Shown here piece by piece: positions 1 through 9,835 of a DNA stretch of 64,000 nt. The translations under genes and the position numbers were made by a program. The notes below the pieces were generated by a model. It was given only the letters and a program-made list of their open reading frames with translations, ran no database searches and was not told the origin of the DNA. Position 1 is the first letter of the stretch, and the number at the start of each line of letters is the position of its first letter. The stretch comes from DAOVXM01 sp963746255 (GTDB taxonomy: Bacteria > Chloroflexota > Anaerolineae > Anaerolineales > UBA4823). The DNA is taken from the NCBI GenBank assembly GCA_963746255.1, contig CAVVAJ010000009.1:682001-746000 (forward strand), read 5' to 3'.

Positions 1-477
1 GCTAGCATTGAAGCACACCCACCAATCGATCGATTCAAAAACATCCCGGAAGAGGTTATACAGCGAGTCTAATACCATGTAGATCATCAGTGTCCCCCCC
101 TTGATGTCCACAATGCCGGGCCCATAAATTCGTCCGTTCTCCTCGTGCCACGCGAAGTCATTACGCTTTTCTTCTTCCAAAGGATAGACTGTATCCAGAT
201 GCGAGATCAGTGCTACTGATGGTGGAGCGTCTTGTATCCTATCTGATCCAGCGCGGCGACGCAAGAAAATATGTTTGCCGTAGCGTTCATCGGTGGAATT
301 TTCAAACTCTGGTTTAAACCCAAGGCTTGAAAATTGTTTGATGATCAGGTGACCTATTTTATTTACTCCGGCTGCATTGGCTGAAAACGAGTTAATTGCA
401 ACCATCTGGCGGAGGAATTCCAGGTAAGCCATCAAGTGGTTCTCTAGGTGTTGGCGAACGTTGGTCCGTTCTCTCAT
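1..477 (-). CDS. M20 family metallopeptidase (3' end outside window)
   Basis: The minus-strand frame starts with ATG at 475-477 and stays open to the window edge, giving the first 159 residues. Residues about 95-130 contain the M20 zinc-site pattern: SHLDTVYP (HxD) and then GPGIVDIKGG with the bridging aspartate. This places it with glutamate carboxypeptidase and acetylornithine deacetylase-like amidohydrolases that cut a terminal amino acid or acyl group. The dimerisation domain and remaining ligands lie outside, so substrate cannot be guessed. A TATAAC hexamer lies 5 bases before the start codon and no Shine-Dalgarno is seen. It is divergent from the M29 aminopeptidase gene. Confidence 0.85.
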   Translation of the reverse strand, partial: MRERTNVRQHLENHLMAYLEFLRQMVAINSFSANAAGVNKIGHLIIKQFSSLGFKPEFENSTDERYGKHIFLRRRAGSDRIQDAPPSVALISHLDTVYPLEEEKRNDFAWHEENGRIYGPGIVDIKGGTLMIYMVLDSLYNLFRDVFESIDWWVCFNAS

Positions 478-849
478 ATTGGGTTATATCCTCTTCGTGC
501 TTATCTCTATAGCGAGGTTTTATTCCGATACAGCAAACTCGATAAGGTTATCATTCACTTATTATAATGCGAGTGGATTGGATGCGGCAAAATACCCTCG
601 CAATCGATCAGCTCAAAAAATAGCTTAGTTCTCCGTCAAATATGATTGTTTAGTAAGAATGGAGTGTAGACGGAACACTATAAGCTTTATCAAGGGCGTA
701 TTTACCCGGATAGCCAAGGAACTTTTCATCTTTGACAAAGCACTTGTAAGATTTGAATTTGCGAGTAATGCTGCCCTAACCGTCATCTAGCAATAAAATC
801 TGCATGATATAATTTTCGAACTGTCCCAAATAATGAACAGGAGCTTTCT
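478..849. other. Divergent intergenic region
   Basis: This 372-base gap separates the two divergent peptidase genes. It has no convincing reading frame. A TATAAT at 563-568 and an extended -10 (TGA then TATAAT, 808-813) are the visible promoter elements. The second is correctly placed for the M29 gene, although its -35 region is weak. Confidence 0.5.
805..813 (+). promoter_or_regulatory. Extended -10 promoter of the M29 aminopeptidase
   Basis: TGA directly followed by TATAAT forms an extended -10. No good -35 is present 17 bases upstream. Transcription would start near 820, leaving a 30-base leader that contains CAGGAG 6 bases before the ATG at 850. Confidence 0.5.
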
Positions 850-1959
850 ATGACTGACATCAACGTTCGTAAATTTGCCCAGATACTGGTCGATTATTCC
901 ACCGCTGTAAAACCCGGTGATAGAGTAGCAATCCGATCTTCCACCAACGCGGAACCAGTCATTCGAGCTTTATTTCAGAGGGTGCTTGAGCGAGAAGCCT
1001 ACCCACATCTCGTATTGGAGCTGCCTGACCAAAATGACCTGATGTTTTCCCACGCCAGTGATGATCTGTTATCCTACACTCCTGAGTTTCACCGGATCGC
1101 TTTTGAGGAATTCGACGTGCTCCTCAAGGTCAAAGCTTACGACAACACGCGCAGCCTGAGCCATATTAACCCCGCACGATCAGCTCTGTTGGAGGCGGTA
1201 GAATCCAAATTCATTAAATCCCAGATGATACGCGGAGCATCAAAAAATCTACGGTGGATGAGCACAATCTACCCAACCCATGCATACGCCATGGAAGCTG
1301 AAATGAGCCTATCAGATTATCAGGATTTGTTTTATCGAGCGTGTCATGCGGACGAGGGTACAGCTGACCCAGTTGCATATTGGCAGGGTGTAAAACGAGA
1401 TCAGGCGGGGTTTATCGAATGGATCAGCGGTCGTGATAAGGTCCAGCTACGAGGCCCCAACGTCGACTTATCCCTCTCCTTAAAAGATCGCAAATTTGTC
1501 AACGCGTGCGGAGAACATAACCTGCCGGATGGTGAGATCTATACCGGACCAGTGGAAAACTCCGCCAACGGTTGGGTTCGTTACTCCTACCCGGCGATTT
1601 ACCAAGGTCGGATCGTTGAGGATGTTGAACTGTGCTTTGAGGATGGAAGGGTGGTGAAAGCTTCAGCCAAGAAAAACGAGGAATATTTGCTTGCCACCTT
1701 AGAAAAAGATGCCGGTGCGCGGTACATCGGGGAGTTTGCGATCGGTACGAATTTCGAAATTAACCACTTTACCGGCAGCATATTGTTGGATGAAAAAATT
1801 GGTGGCAGTTTCCATATTGCCCTCGGGGCGGGGTATCCGGAAACGGGCAGCGTCAACCAGAGTGCGATTCACTGGGATATGATCTGTGATATGCGGCAGG
1901 ACGCTGAAATCATAATCGACGGTGAAGTCTGCTATCGCAATGGAGAATTCACTTTTTGA
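850..1959 (+). CDS. M29 family aminopeptidase
   Basis: A 369-residue cytosolic metallo-aminopeptidase of the AmpS/PepS (M29) type, which removes N-terminal residues using two metal ions. The expected ligand regions are in order: GEIYTGPVE near residue 228, IGEFAIGTN near 297, FHIALG near 325 and IHWDMICDM near 340, giving the usual Glu, Glu, His and His/Asp ligands. Length is about 40 residues below thermophilic family members, but both ends look complete. The start is supported by CAGGAG at 838-843. It is transcribed away from the M20 peptidase, so the two may serve peptide catabolism together; that link is inference from position only. Confidence 0.92.
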   Translation: MTDINVRKFAQILVDYSTAVKPGDRVAIRSSTNAEPVIRALFQRVLEREAYPHLVLELPDQNDLMFSHASDDLLSYTPEFHRIAFEEFDVLLKVKAYDNTRSLSHINPARSALLEAVESKFIKSQMIRGASKNLRWMSTIYPTHAYAMEAEMSLSDYQDLFYRACHADEGTADPVAYWQGVKRDQAGFIEWISGRDKVQLRGPNVDLSLSLKDRKFVNACGEHNLPDGEIYTGPVENSANGWVRYSYPAIYQGRIVEDVELCFEDGRVVKASAKKNEEYLLATLEKDAGARYIGEFAIGTNFEINHFTGSILLDEKIGGSFHIALGAGYPETGSVNQSAIHWDMICDMRQDAEIIIDGEVCYRNGEFTF

Positions 1960-2129
1960 TTTTGGGAATATTCATTTATTCAGCTGCGCGACCTAACACA
2001 ACTCGATTGTACGAACAAGCCAGACGTGTTTCTCATTACATAAGTCTACCTTATGGATAATGATCTCTTGAAGCAAGAACCCAATATTTTTAGTCTTTGG
2101 TACGTTTGGAGAAAGGAGCCATACACATC

Positions 2130-3149
2130 GTGCGCCCAAAAACCAGTCTTGGTCTAACTAGTAACCTTCTGCTTACTGCGAGCGGTTGTCTGTTATTGAA
2201 GCGCCGCTCACATCCCATTGCCGCCCACCCATACTTAGACCATCCAGGCACACAAACTATGGCCCACCGCGGCGGGCAAGGACTCTGGCCTCCGAACACA
2301 ATATATGCATTTGAACGTGCCTTAAACATGGGCTGCAATATCCTAGAATAAGATATCCATGCAACTAAAGATGGGCATCTGGTCGTTAGGCACGATCCAA
2401 CGGTAGATGGAACTACGAATGGGAGAGGAGCGATACGTGATCTAACATTAGCTGAGATCAAAGCTTTAGCTGCAGGCTCCAGATGGAGCGATGATGGCGG
2501 CGGCTCATTCCCATATCGAGGCTTAGGGAGTGCGATCCCAACACTACAAGAAGTATTGGATGCTTTCCCGACAACCCGCTCGAACATTGATATTAAGCCA
2601 CGCGAACCATCTGTGTTGTCTATTTTCTGCCAACTCCTGGTTGAATACAATCGCTGTGAAAACGTGTAAGTCGGTTCATTTCATAACCCCCAGCTGCGCC
2701 GATATAGGGCACGCTGCCCTGAGATAGCGACCGCGGCGGGTTCGGGTGAAGTGAAGCGGTCTTACGCATTGCACAAGATCTTCCTCGGAGGTATCTACCA
2801 AGCCAATGTGCACGCATTTCAAATACCCGAGTACGGCGGGAATCAGCAGTTAATTTCCTCGCACTTTATAAAAGCCACCCGCAACCAGAACATGCAGGTA
2901 CATATTTGGACGGTAAATGAGGTTGCAGACATGCAGCGCCTGCTAAATTGGGGGGTCGACGGGATTATTACAGATTATCCTGACCGTCTGTTGAAATTGT
3001 TATCCTCTTCATCCTCCAGAAACAGATTAAAGACTGGTCTCCATCCCAAAAAAACTGCCCTTCCGGGAAAGGCTACAAAGTTCCAGCAAGCAATTCACCT
3101 TGAAGTTCCCACAAACGGCGGTAATATCCATCGGCATCAAGCAGGGTAG
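2130..3149 (+). pseudogene. Glycerophosphodiester phosphodiesterase pseudogene
   Basis: One frame reads as a GDPD-family TIM barrel from MAHRGG near 2260 through DIHATKDG and VVRHDP to VHIWTVNE and GVDGIITDYPD near 2960. These are the catalytic His-Arg, acidic and closing motifs of enzymes that split glycerophosphodiesters into glycerol 3-phosphate and an alcohol. Two TAA codons interrupt it, at 2349-2351 (within ILE-stop-DIH) and at about 2667-2669 (NV-stop-VGSF), with no frame change. Family members usually have leucine at both sites, so TTA to TAA changes would explain them. The GTG start at 2130 has AGGAG 11 bases upstream. The 3' end overlaps the convergent cydDC gene by 77 bases. Confidence 0.8.
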
Positions 3150-6100
3150 TATGGCTGCCACGCTCGATAACCTTTCCCTGATCCATAACCAGGATCTCGT
3201 CCATTTCTTCCATGCATACCAGGCGATGCGTAATCAGTAATAGTGCGCAGTCGTTCGTTTTAAAAATAATCTCGCCCAACACTTTACGTTCAGTGATTGG
3301 ATCCAAGTGAGCGGTAGCTTCATCCAGCACAATTAAAGGTGCCGTACGTAGAACGGCACGAGCGATAATTAACCGCTGCTGCTCACCACTGCTCATCATG
3401 GCTCCAGATTCTCCCAAAACAGTGTCATAGCCAGCCGGTAAATTATCAAGATAGTTGTCAAGCCGAGAGCATGCAATTGCTCGATCCAAGTCGGCGGTAT
3501 TGGCTTTCGGGTTAGCGATCAATAAGTTCTCGCGGATGGTTGTGTTGAAAATGTACCCACTTTGCATGACAGCTGATTGCCGCTCGCGGATATCGAGCTG
3601 AGCATATAAACGAAGCTGCTGGCGATCAAACAATAGATCTCCACACTTGTACTCCCAGAAGCGCAGCAGCAGATTTGCTACGGTGGATTTTCCTGCGCCG
3701 CTAGGTCCAATGATGGCCAAACGCTTACCGGGTGAAAGGGAAAAGTTTAATCCTTGGAGTGAAAATTCCGGTTCTTGAGAGTCGTCTGCAACCCCGATTG
3801 ATGTAGATTTCACTGAGCTAGGATGATAGGAAAAATTCAGCTCATTGGCTTGCCAGGTGCCGGACTCTGGCGCTGGCAATGGCATCAATGGGTCGTGGAT
3901 TTCAGGCTCTTGATCAGCAATTTCATACAACCGCCGGGCAGCAGTTAAATCACGTTCCAGATACTGTGCAGCCTGGGGTAATGGTAGGACCGCTTCGAAG
4001 CTGGTGATCACAGCCAGGATGATCACCGCCAAGTAGACCCCTGCGATCTCGTTATTCCAAACCAGCGGGATTGTAACGAACAACGCACACCACATCGCCA
4101 TGTTTGCTAACAGGGTGACTGAAGCATTTTGCAGCGCATCGATCCACCCAATTTTCCGTTGAATTGAGGCCAAATCGTTATTAAACTCGGATAGTTTGTT
4201 TAGATAATTCTCCTTTTGACCGAGGAGAAGGATATCAGCTAACCCTTGAACACCATCCACGATCAAACTGCTCAACCGGGATTGGATCTGCAGCAGCTCG
4301 GTTCCGTAGCCGCGATTCATAAGCGTGGTGATCATCGGTATACCAAATCCTACTACCAGCAAGAATAAGATGATCATGACCGCTAGCAAGGAATGAAATT
4401 GGGACATGAAGATCCCCATTGCGGCAGATACGCTGATTGCCACGAGTGGAGGCGCTATTCCGCGAACATAAAAGTTTTCCAGGTAGGCAATATCTGCTAT
4501 CACACGGTTTAGTAGGTCACCACTGCGATATTGGGAAATACGTGCAGGCGCGAGGGGTTCAAGACGCTGGTAGAAATGAGTGCGCAGCGCCGCAAGTATC
4601 CGCAGCGTAACATCATGGCTTATGAGCCGATCTAGATAACGGAATAACCCTCGGCTGATGCCAAAAAAACGCACTCCAACAATCGCGACCTGCAAGGCAG
4701 CAATCGAAGGGTGCAGTGCAGCCATCGAAATGATATACGCAGAGGTGCCCATTAACCCAATCCCACAAAGAATTGTCAGAAAACCTAATACCACTGATAA
4801 CACGACCATCCATTTATAAGGGGAGATCAATTTGAGCAAACGGATAATATCTCCCCAGCGAGACGCTTCAGATGCCGGATAAATTGCGCTCACGGGCTCC
4901 TGTCCGTGTTGTTCAGCCTGCTGCTCGCCGACATAATGGCGGTGTGAAGTATCTCGCGTGGATGTCGCCGCCCTGAAATCCACGTTGTGATAGGCGCGTA
5001 CCAACTGCTGGTAGTAACTACTGGTACGCAGCAAAGTTGGGTGGTCACCGCAGGCAACGATGCTGCCATCCCTGACTACTAAGATTTGATCAGCATCAAC
5101 GACGGTTGGCAGGCGATGCGCGATAACCCACACCGTCCGTTCTCTGAACAACTTCTCACAAGCCTTGTGAATGAATGCTTCAGATTCTTGGTCGAGATGC
5201 GCGGTTGGTTCATCCAAAATCAGTACTGGGGCATCTTTAATAAACGCCCGGGCTAAAACGACCCTTTGGATTTGGCCAGCACTTAAGCGCGCCCCTCGCT
5301 CACCCACAACAGTCTGATACCCTTGTGGTAGCTGCAGGATAAAGTCGTGCGCATACGCTTGGCGTGCGGCTGCAACGACATCCGCCTGGATGGCGTCGGG
5401 GCGTGCAATTCTGATATTAGCGTCAACTGTGTCGTTGAAGATGAATGGTTGTTGGGAGACCCAGGAGATATACTCCCACCACTTATCTAAAGGCAGGTCA
5501 GATAATTTTTCGCTACCGACCCAGATCTCACCTTGGTCTGGTTGTACGAATCCAAACAGCAGTTTGGTGAGCGTGCTCTTCCCGGAACCGCTCGTGCCAA
5601 CCAGAGCACAAGTTGTGTTGCTCGGTGTTGCGAAGTTTACATCAGCGACCGCCGGTTGGTCCCCTTCATAAGAGAAAGAAACCTGATTAAATTTGATGCT
5701 GAAGTCAGACGGAGCGTACTCATTTTCTTCGGTATGGATAGGGGCAATTCCAGTCGGTAGTGGGCTATCCAGGATCGAAAAAATCCGGTCAGCAGCAGCC
5801 ACGCCGGACATTCCAGCATGAAATCGCGCACCCAGGCTGCGTAGAGGTAGATAGAACTCAGGGGCCAACAACAGGATAAAGAACGCATCAATAAACAGCA
5901 ACCGGCCATACAACAACCGCAGACCGATTTCTACTGCCACCACAGCAGTACTGATCGTAGCTAACATCTCCAAAGTCAATGCGGATAGAAATGTCACCCG
6001 CAAAACGCTCATCGTTGCTTGGCGGTAGCTGTCGCTCACCCTGGCAATACGACTTACCTGCTCCAGGCTGCGGCCAAATGTTTTGAGAGTGGTTATCCCC

Positions 6101-6711
6101 TGCAGGACATCCAGGAAGTAGGCACTGAATTGACGTAGCTTTTCCCACTGCCGCTGCGTCGCACTTTTTGTGAGACTACTGGTCAGCAAAATGAAAACGG
6201 GGATCAAAGGTGCTGTTAGCAACAACACCAAGGCAGTGAATTTGTCTGCTGAATAGATGAATACTAAGATACCTAGTGGCAGCAGCGCTGCCAGTAAAAT
6301 CTGGGGGAGATACTGTCTGAAATATGCATCCGTAGCTTCCACGCCCTGCATAGTGACATTCGTCAGCTCTCCTGTCCGCTCCTGGCTCGAGAAGTGAGGC
6401 CCGAGAGACATGATATGGTCAGACAAGCGCTGGCGTAAATCAGTTTTTATCCGGATAGCAAGTTCTACGGCTGATGAATCCTTCCCCCAAACGACAAGCC
6501 CGCGCAGCACGATCACGATGGCCAATAGCGATAGCGATGGGTATACTGCCCCCAAACCAGCCCCCTGCAGGAAAACTCGATCCACAACCGAGCTAAGCAA
6601 TCTGGCTTGCCAAATCAGCAACAAGCCGCTCGTTAGTCCCAATGTCGTAGTCAGAATGAAAACCGCCTGGGACCCTTTCACCAGGCGGAGTAAACGCACA
6701 TCTATTTTCAT
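3073..6711 (-). CDS. cydDC: Fused CydD-CydC ABC exporter
   Basis: A single 1212-residue protein holds both half-transporters of the glutathione/cysteine exporter needed for cytochrome bd assembly. Residues 1-320 are a six-helix membrane domain and 335-570 an ATPase domain (Walker A GTSGSGKST near 374, signature LSAGQ, Walker B LILDEP). Residues 640-930 are the second membrane domain and 955-1210 the second ATPase (GPSGAGKST near 1004, MSSGEQQR near 1109, LIVLDEA). The order is CydD then CydC. E. coli encodes two proteins; fused forms occur in some Actinobacteria. It follows cydB by 70 bases in the same operon and looks intact, so it should be a one-chain heterodimer-like exporter in the cytoplasmic membrane. 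Confidence 0.93.
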   Translation of the reverse strand: MKIDVRLLRLVKGSQAVFILTTTLGLTSGLLLIWQARLLSSVVDRVFLQGAGLGAVYPSLSLLAIVIVLRGLVVWGKDSSAVELAIRIKTDLRQRLSDHIMSLGPHFSSQERTGELTNVTMQGVEATDAYFRQYLPQILLAALLPLGILVFIYSADKFTALVLLLTAPLIPVFILLTSSLTKSATQRQWEKLRQFSAYFLDVLQGITTLKTFGRSLEQVSRIARVSDSYRQATMSVLRVTFLSALTLEMLATISTAVVAVEIGLRLLYGRLLFIDAFFILLLAPEFYLPLRSLGARFHAGMSGVAAADRIFSILDSPLPTGIAPIHTEENEYAPSDFSIKFNQVSFSYEGDQPAVADVNFATPSNTTCALVGTSGSGKSTLTKLLFGFVQPDQGEIWVGSEKLSDLPLDKWWEYISWVSQQPFIFNDTVDANIRIARPDAIQADVVAAARQAYAHDFILQLPQGYQTVVGERGARLSAGQIQRVVLARAFIKDAPVLILDEPTAHLDQESEAFIHKACEKLFRERTVWVIAHRLPTVVDADQILVVRDGSIVACGDHPTLLRTSSYYQQLVRAYHNVDFRAATSTRDTSHRHYVGEQQAEQHGQEPVSAIYPASEASRWGDIIRLLKLISPYKWMVVLSVVLGFLTILCGIGLMGTSAYIISMAALHPSIAALQVAIVGVRFFGISRGLFRYLDRLISHDVTLRILAALRTHFYQRLEPLAPARISQYRSGDLLNRVIADIAYLENFYVRGIAPPLVAISVSAAMGIFMSQFHSLLAVMIILFLLVVGFGIPMITTLMNRGYGTELLQIQSRLSSLIVDGVQGLADILLLGQKENYLNKLSEFNNDLASIQRKIGWIDALQNASVTLLANMAMWCALFVTIPLVWNNEIAGVYLAVIILAVITSFEAVLPLPQAAQYLERDLTAARRLYEIADQEPEIHDPLMPLPAPESGTWQANELNFSYHPSSVKSTSIGVADDSQEPEFSLQGLNFSLSPGKRLAIIGPSGAGKSTVANLLLRFWEYKCGDLLFDRQQLRLYAQLDIRERQSAVMQSGYIFNTTIRENLLIANPKANTADLDRAIACSRLDNYLDNLPAGYDTVLGESGAMMSSGEQQRLIIARAVLRTAPLIVLDEATAHLDPITERKVLGEIIFKTNDCALLLITHRLVCMEEMDEILVMDQGKVIERGSHTTLLDADGYYRRLWELQGELLAGTL

Positions 6712-6781
6712 TTTTTGGTTGGCTCTTTATTGAAACTGTATGCATGCCAACTAGGTGGATGTCTGTAAAATGTCAACTTAA

Positions 6782-7799
6782 TTAATACGTCAATGTCTGT
6801 GGATCGGCTGATACCCGTTTGCGGAAAATATAATAACTCCAACCCTGGTAGATCAGCATTACGGGTACAAAGATCACCGCTACGACTGTCATTACTTGTA
6901 GGGTGTACGGGGATGAAGAGGCATTATAAATCGTCAAACTCCAGAGGGAATTAAGGCTGGAGATCATCACCCGCGGGTAGAGAATCATAAACATAGTAAT
7001 CAATGCTGCCAGGATCGTAATCGAGGACATAATGAACGACCAACCAAAACGGGACTTGCGGATGAAGTATCCTGCCAGCAGTATGGCCACCATACCAGAA
7101 ATGGGGGCAATGCCAGGATTGATACCCACCCGTGCCAGGATATCCGTCACTATATATGTAGCAACCATGAATACCAGCAGTACCAGGACGAATGGCAGCC
7201 AAAAGCGGCTCGCTGCTCTCTTAGCGCGTTCTAATACAATACCGGTTGTCTTCATGCTCAAGAAAATCGCTCCATGAAATGAACACATCAATACCACCGC
7301 AATACCCCCCAATAAAGCATAGGGGTTCAAAAGGGTGAAAAAGCTGCCCACGTAATTCATGTCAGCATCGATCGGAACACCGCGCACGAGATTGGAAAAA
7401 GCCACCCCAAGCAGCATGGCTGGCAGTATGCTACCGATAAAGATTGCCCAGTCCCAACGAGCGCGCCAGTTTCGGCCGGTCGTCTTTGCTGCGGAATTCA
7501 AAAGCAACGCCTCTTAGGATCAATGCTAAGAGCAAAAGCAGCAGAGCCAAGTAAAATCCACTAAACATCGTAGCATACCACTCTGGAAATGCCGCAAAGG
7601 TCGCTCCCCCAGCCGTTAACAGCCAAACTTCATTCGCATCCCAATGTGGTCCGATGGTGTTGATGACCACCCGTCGTTCAGTATCTTCTTTACTCAGAAA
7701 TGGCAGTAGGATGCCTACTCCGAAGTCAAATCCTTCTAGTATAAAGAAACCAATATACAGCACTGCGATCAAGATAAACCAGATGGTATTAAGATCCAT
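6782..7799 (-). CDS. cydB: Cytochrome bd subunit II, with a frameshift
   Basis: CydB is the second membrane subunit of the quinol oxidase. Two overlapping frames together make a complete protein: MDLNTIWF to RGVAFEFRSK (7799 to about 7480) and then RARWDWAIFIGS to the stop at 6782. Joining needs removal of one base near 7471-7480, where the plus strand reads ttcggccggt. This gives 338 residues, the normal CydB size, with about eight membrane helices. The start has GGAG just upstream. As read, translation would stop after 122 residues, leaving CydA without its partner. All other motifs are intact, so a sequencing error, a very recent mutation or recoding are all possible. Confidence 0.85.
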
Positions 7800-7856
7800 T
7801 TTTCATCTCCACAATCAGGTACAACGGGGACTTTATTTCCCAACCGACTACCAATA

Positions 7857-9248
7857 CTAATCTTGGGCACCCACCAATGATGGCATTTCATCACTTGGCA
7901 GGGGGGCTTCATCCGTAGAAGCAGGCCCAGCTTGACCATACTTCCGCATCAAATAAATCGTAACAACAATCAAGAAGCTATAGATCACTGTATATCCAAT
8001 CAGGGACATCCATACCATGCTGGCAGAAACCATATTTGAGACGCCTTCGTATAGGGTTACCAGATCGTAAACAACCCAGGGGAAGCGCCCCACTTCGGTT
8101 AACAGCCAACCGGCGGAGTTTGCGATATAGGGCAGGGCCAAAGCCCAGATAAACAACTTTAGGGCTTTCGTGCGGTTCTCAAATAAATCTGTAATAACGA
8201 GGAATAGTCCGTAAAATGCAAGCAGCACCATTAGTAGACCTGCTCCGACCATGACGCGGAATGACCAATAGGTAATGAAGGCCGGGGGAGTATAGTCTCC
8301 AGGTCCATGTTTCGCTTCAAATTCAGCCTGAAGTTCGTTCATACCCCGTACTTCCCCTTCTAAGCTGTTGTAGGAAAGCAGGCTCAGGAGACCTGGTAAG
8401 CGCACAGAAAAGACTTCCTCGCTACCATCCAGTGAGCCGATGGTGAATAATGAGAAAGAAGCCGGGTCTTCTGTTTCCCACAGCGCTTCCGTAGCAGCTA
8501 CTTTCATCGGCTGAACTTCAGCAACATGTTGAGTTTGGCTGTGGCCGTTCAACCCCAACCCAACAATACCAAAAGTGGCAAACATCGCCGCCAGTTGGAA
8601 CGATTTCTTAAAGAACTCCATTTCCCTTTTACGGGTCATATGGTAAGCACATATCCCCATCGCAAAGAAACCCATTGTAACCAATCCCGACAGGAAAACA
8701 TGCGGGTATTGGTACCAGATATTGGGATTGAAAATCACTTCAAAGAAATCCACCATGACTGCCCGGTCACCCTCGATAATATATCCGACCGGCTGCTGCA
8801 TCCATGAGTTCGCTATGAGGATCCACAGGGCGGAGATGTTTGCCCCGATAGCCACCAACCACATCGCCGCGGCATGCATCCCCTTTGACAGTTTGTCCCA
8901 ACCAAATATCCATATCCCGATGAAGGTCGACTCCAAGAAGAACGCCAGTAAAGCTTCAATCGCCAGCGGAGCACCAAATACATCACCGACATATCTGGAA
9001 TATTCCGACCAGTTCATCCCAAACTGGAATTCCTGCACGATACCTGTAACGACACCAACTGCGAAATTGATAAGGAAGAGCTTGCCCCAAAATTTCGTCA
9101 TGCGTTTGTAGATATCCTGTCCTGTACGGACATAAAACGTCTCCATTAATGCCACCAGGATGGATAATCCTAGCGTAAGCGGCACAAAAAAGAAGTGATA
9201 AACCGTAATCAAAGCAAATTGCATTCGAGCGAGAAACAATGCATCCAT
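7857..9248 (-). CDS. cydA: Cytochrome bd quinol oxidase subunit I
   Basis: A 463-residue CydA carries the haems of cytochrome bd and oxidises quinol while reducing oxygen to water. The haem ligands are visible: His18 in the first helix, the His of YPHVFLSG near 184 and the Met of SFRVMVG near 332. The paired glutamates lie in EALLAFFLEST and the conserved GRFPW loop near 390. The periplasmic Q-loop is short, as in Bacillus-type enzymes. The start is set by GGAG 8 bases upstream. First gene of cydA-cydB-cydDC. It implies growth or survival at low oxygen. Confidence 0.96.
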   Translation of the reverse strand: MDALFLARMQFALITVYHFFFVPLTLGLSILVALMETFYVRTGQDIYKRMTKFWGKLFLINFAVGVVTGIVQEFQFGMNWSEYSRYVGDVFGAPLAIEALLAFFLESTFIGIWIFGWDKLSKGMHAAAMWLVAIGANISALWILIANSWMQQPVGYIIEGDRAVMVDFFEVIFNPNIWYQYPHVFLSGLVTMGFFAMGICAYHMTRKREMEFFKKSFQLAAMFATFGIVGLGLNGHSQTQHVAEVQPMKVAATEALWETEDPASFSLFTIGSLDGSEEVFSVRLPGLLSLLSYNSLEGEVRGMNELQAEFEAKHGPGDYTPPAFITYWSFRVMVGAGLLMVLLAFYGLFLVITDLFENRTKALKLFIWALALPYIANSAGWLLTEVGRFPWVVYDLVTLYEGVSNMVSASMVWMSLIGYTVIYSFLIVVTIYLMRKYGQAGPASTDEAPLPSDEMPSLVGAQD

Positions 9249-9835
9249 AGAAAATCTCCTGGGCTAACAAATTCCGAACTGGGAGCTGAAAGTCAGGGTA
9301 GAGCCGAAACGTTACCAATAACCAAATTGTTTATGCGTATTTGAAAATAACCTCTGCTAGAAGCGTTCCTGCGGTAAATGGGCAAAATCTTTGCTAATAG
9401 TGCTAGTGGTTGACAACTTTGGGGGGGGTTGGGAGGACAGACGCTGCTTTCGATCGCCAGGGACCACGATCTGTTTTCTCGAAAATGTGTCTCACCAGCA
9501 ACCTCCAGTTATTCCCACCCCAATTCAATTCCTTACCAATATGGTAAGCAAATTACCGCCGCGCTACAATACCCTTTGATCACTTCGGGCATATGACTTT
9601 CATCCTTTATGGTCTTCTATGCAATTTTGTCTGAAACTTCTAGTGCTTTGTCAAGGAAGAAAGTTATTTTCGAAATCCGGTTACAATCCCTTTGACAAAG
9701 CTTAAAACTGTTCCGCCCACGATCTATTCTTCCTAAACAATCACATTAGACGAAATACTAGCATCCGAAAGAATTCAATCAGGGGGTCTAACATAAAAAA
9801 TATATTTGTTCGGAAAAGTATATCTCATCAACCCC
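9249..9835. other. Intergenic region upstream of cydA
   Basis: This 587-base gap has no convincing gene. The 9-mer TTACCAATA occurs twice (9312-9320 and 9533-9541), the second time inside the palindrome TTACCA-ATA-TGGTAA. It also has a run of eight G near 9421. It should hold the cydA promoter and the end of the UPF0316 transcript; no clean rho-independent terminator was found. Confidence 0.5.
9533..9547. promoter_or_regulatory. Palindrome TTACCA-ATA-TGGTAA, possible operator
   Basis: Perfect 6-base arms with a 3-base centre, lying 285 bases upstream of cydA. The left arm sequence recurs at 9312-9320, closer to the gene. Size and symmetry suit a dimeric repressor site, but no regulator gene is adjacent. 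Confidence 0.3.
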
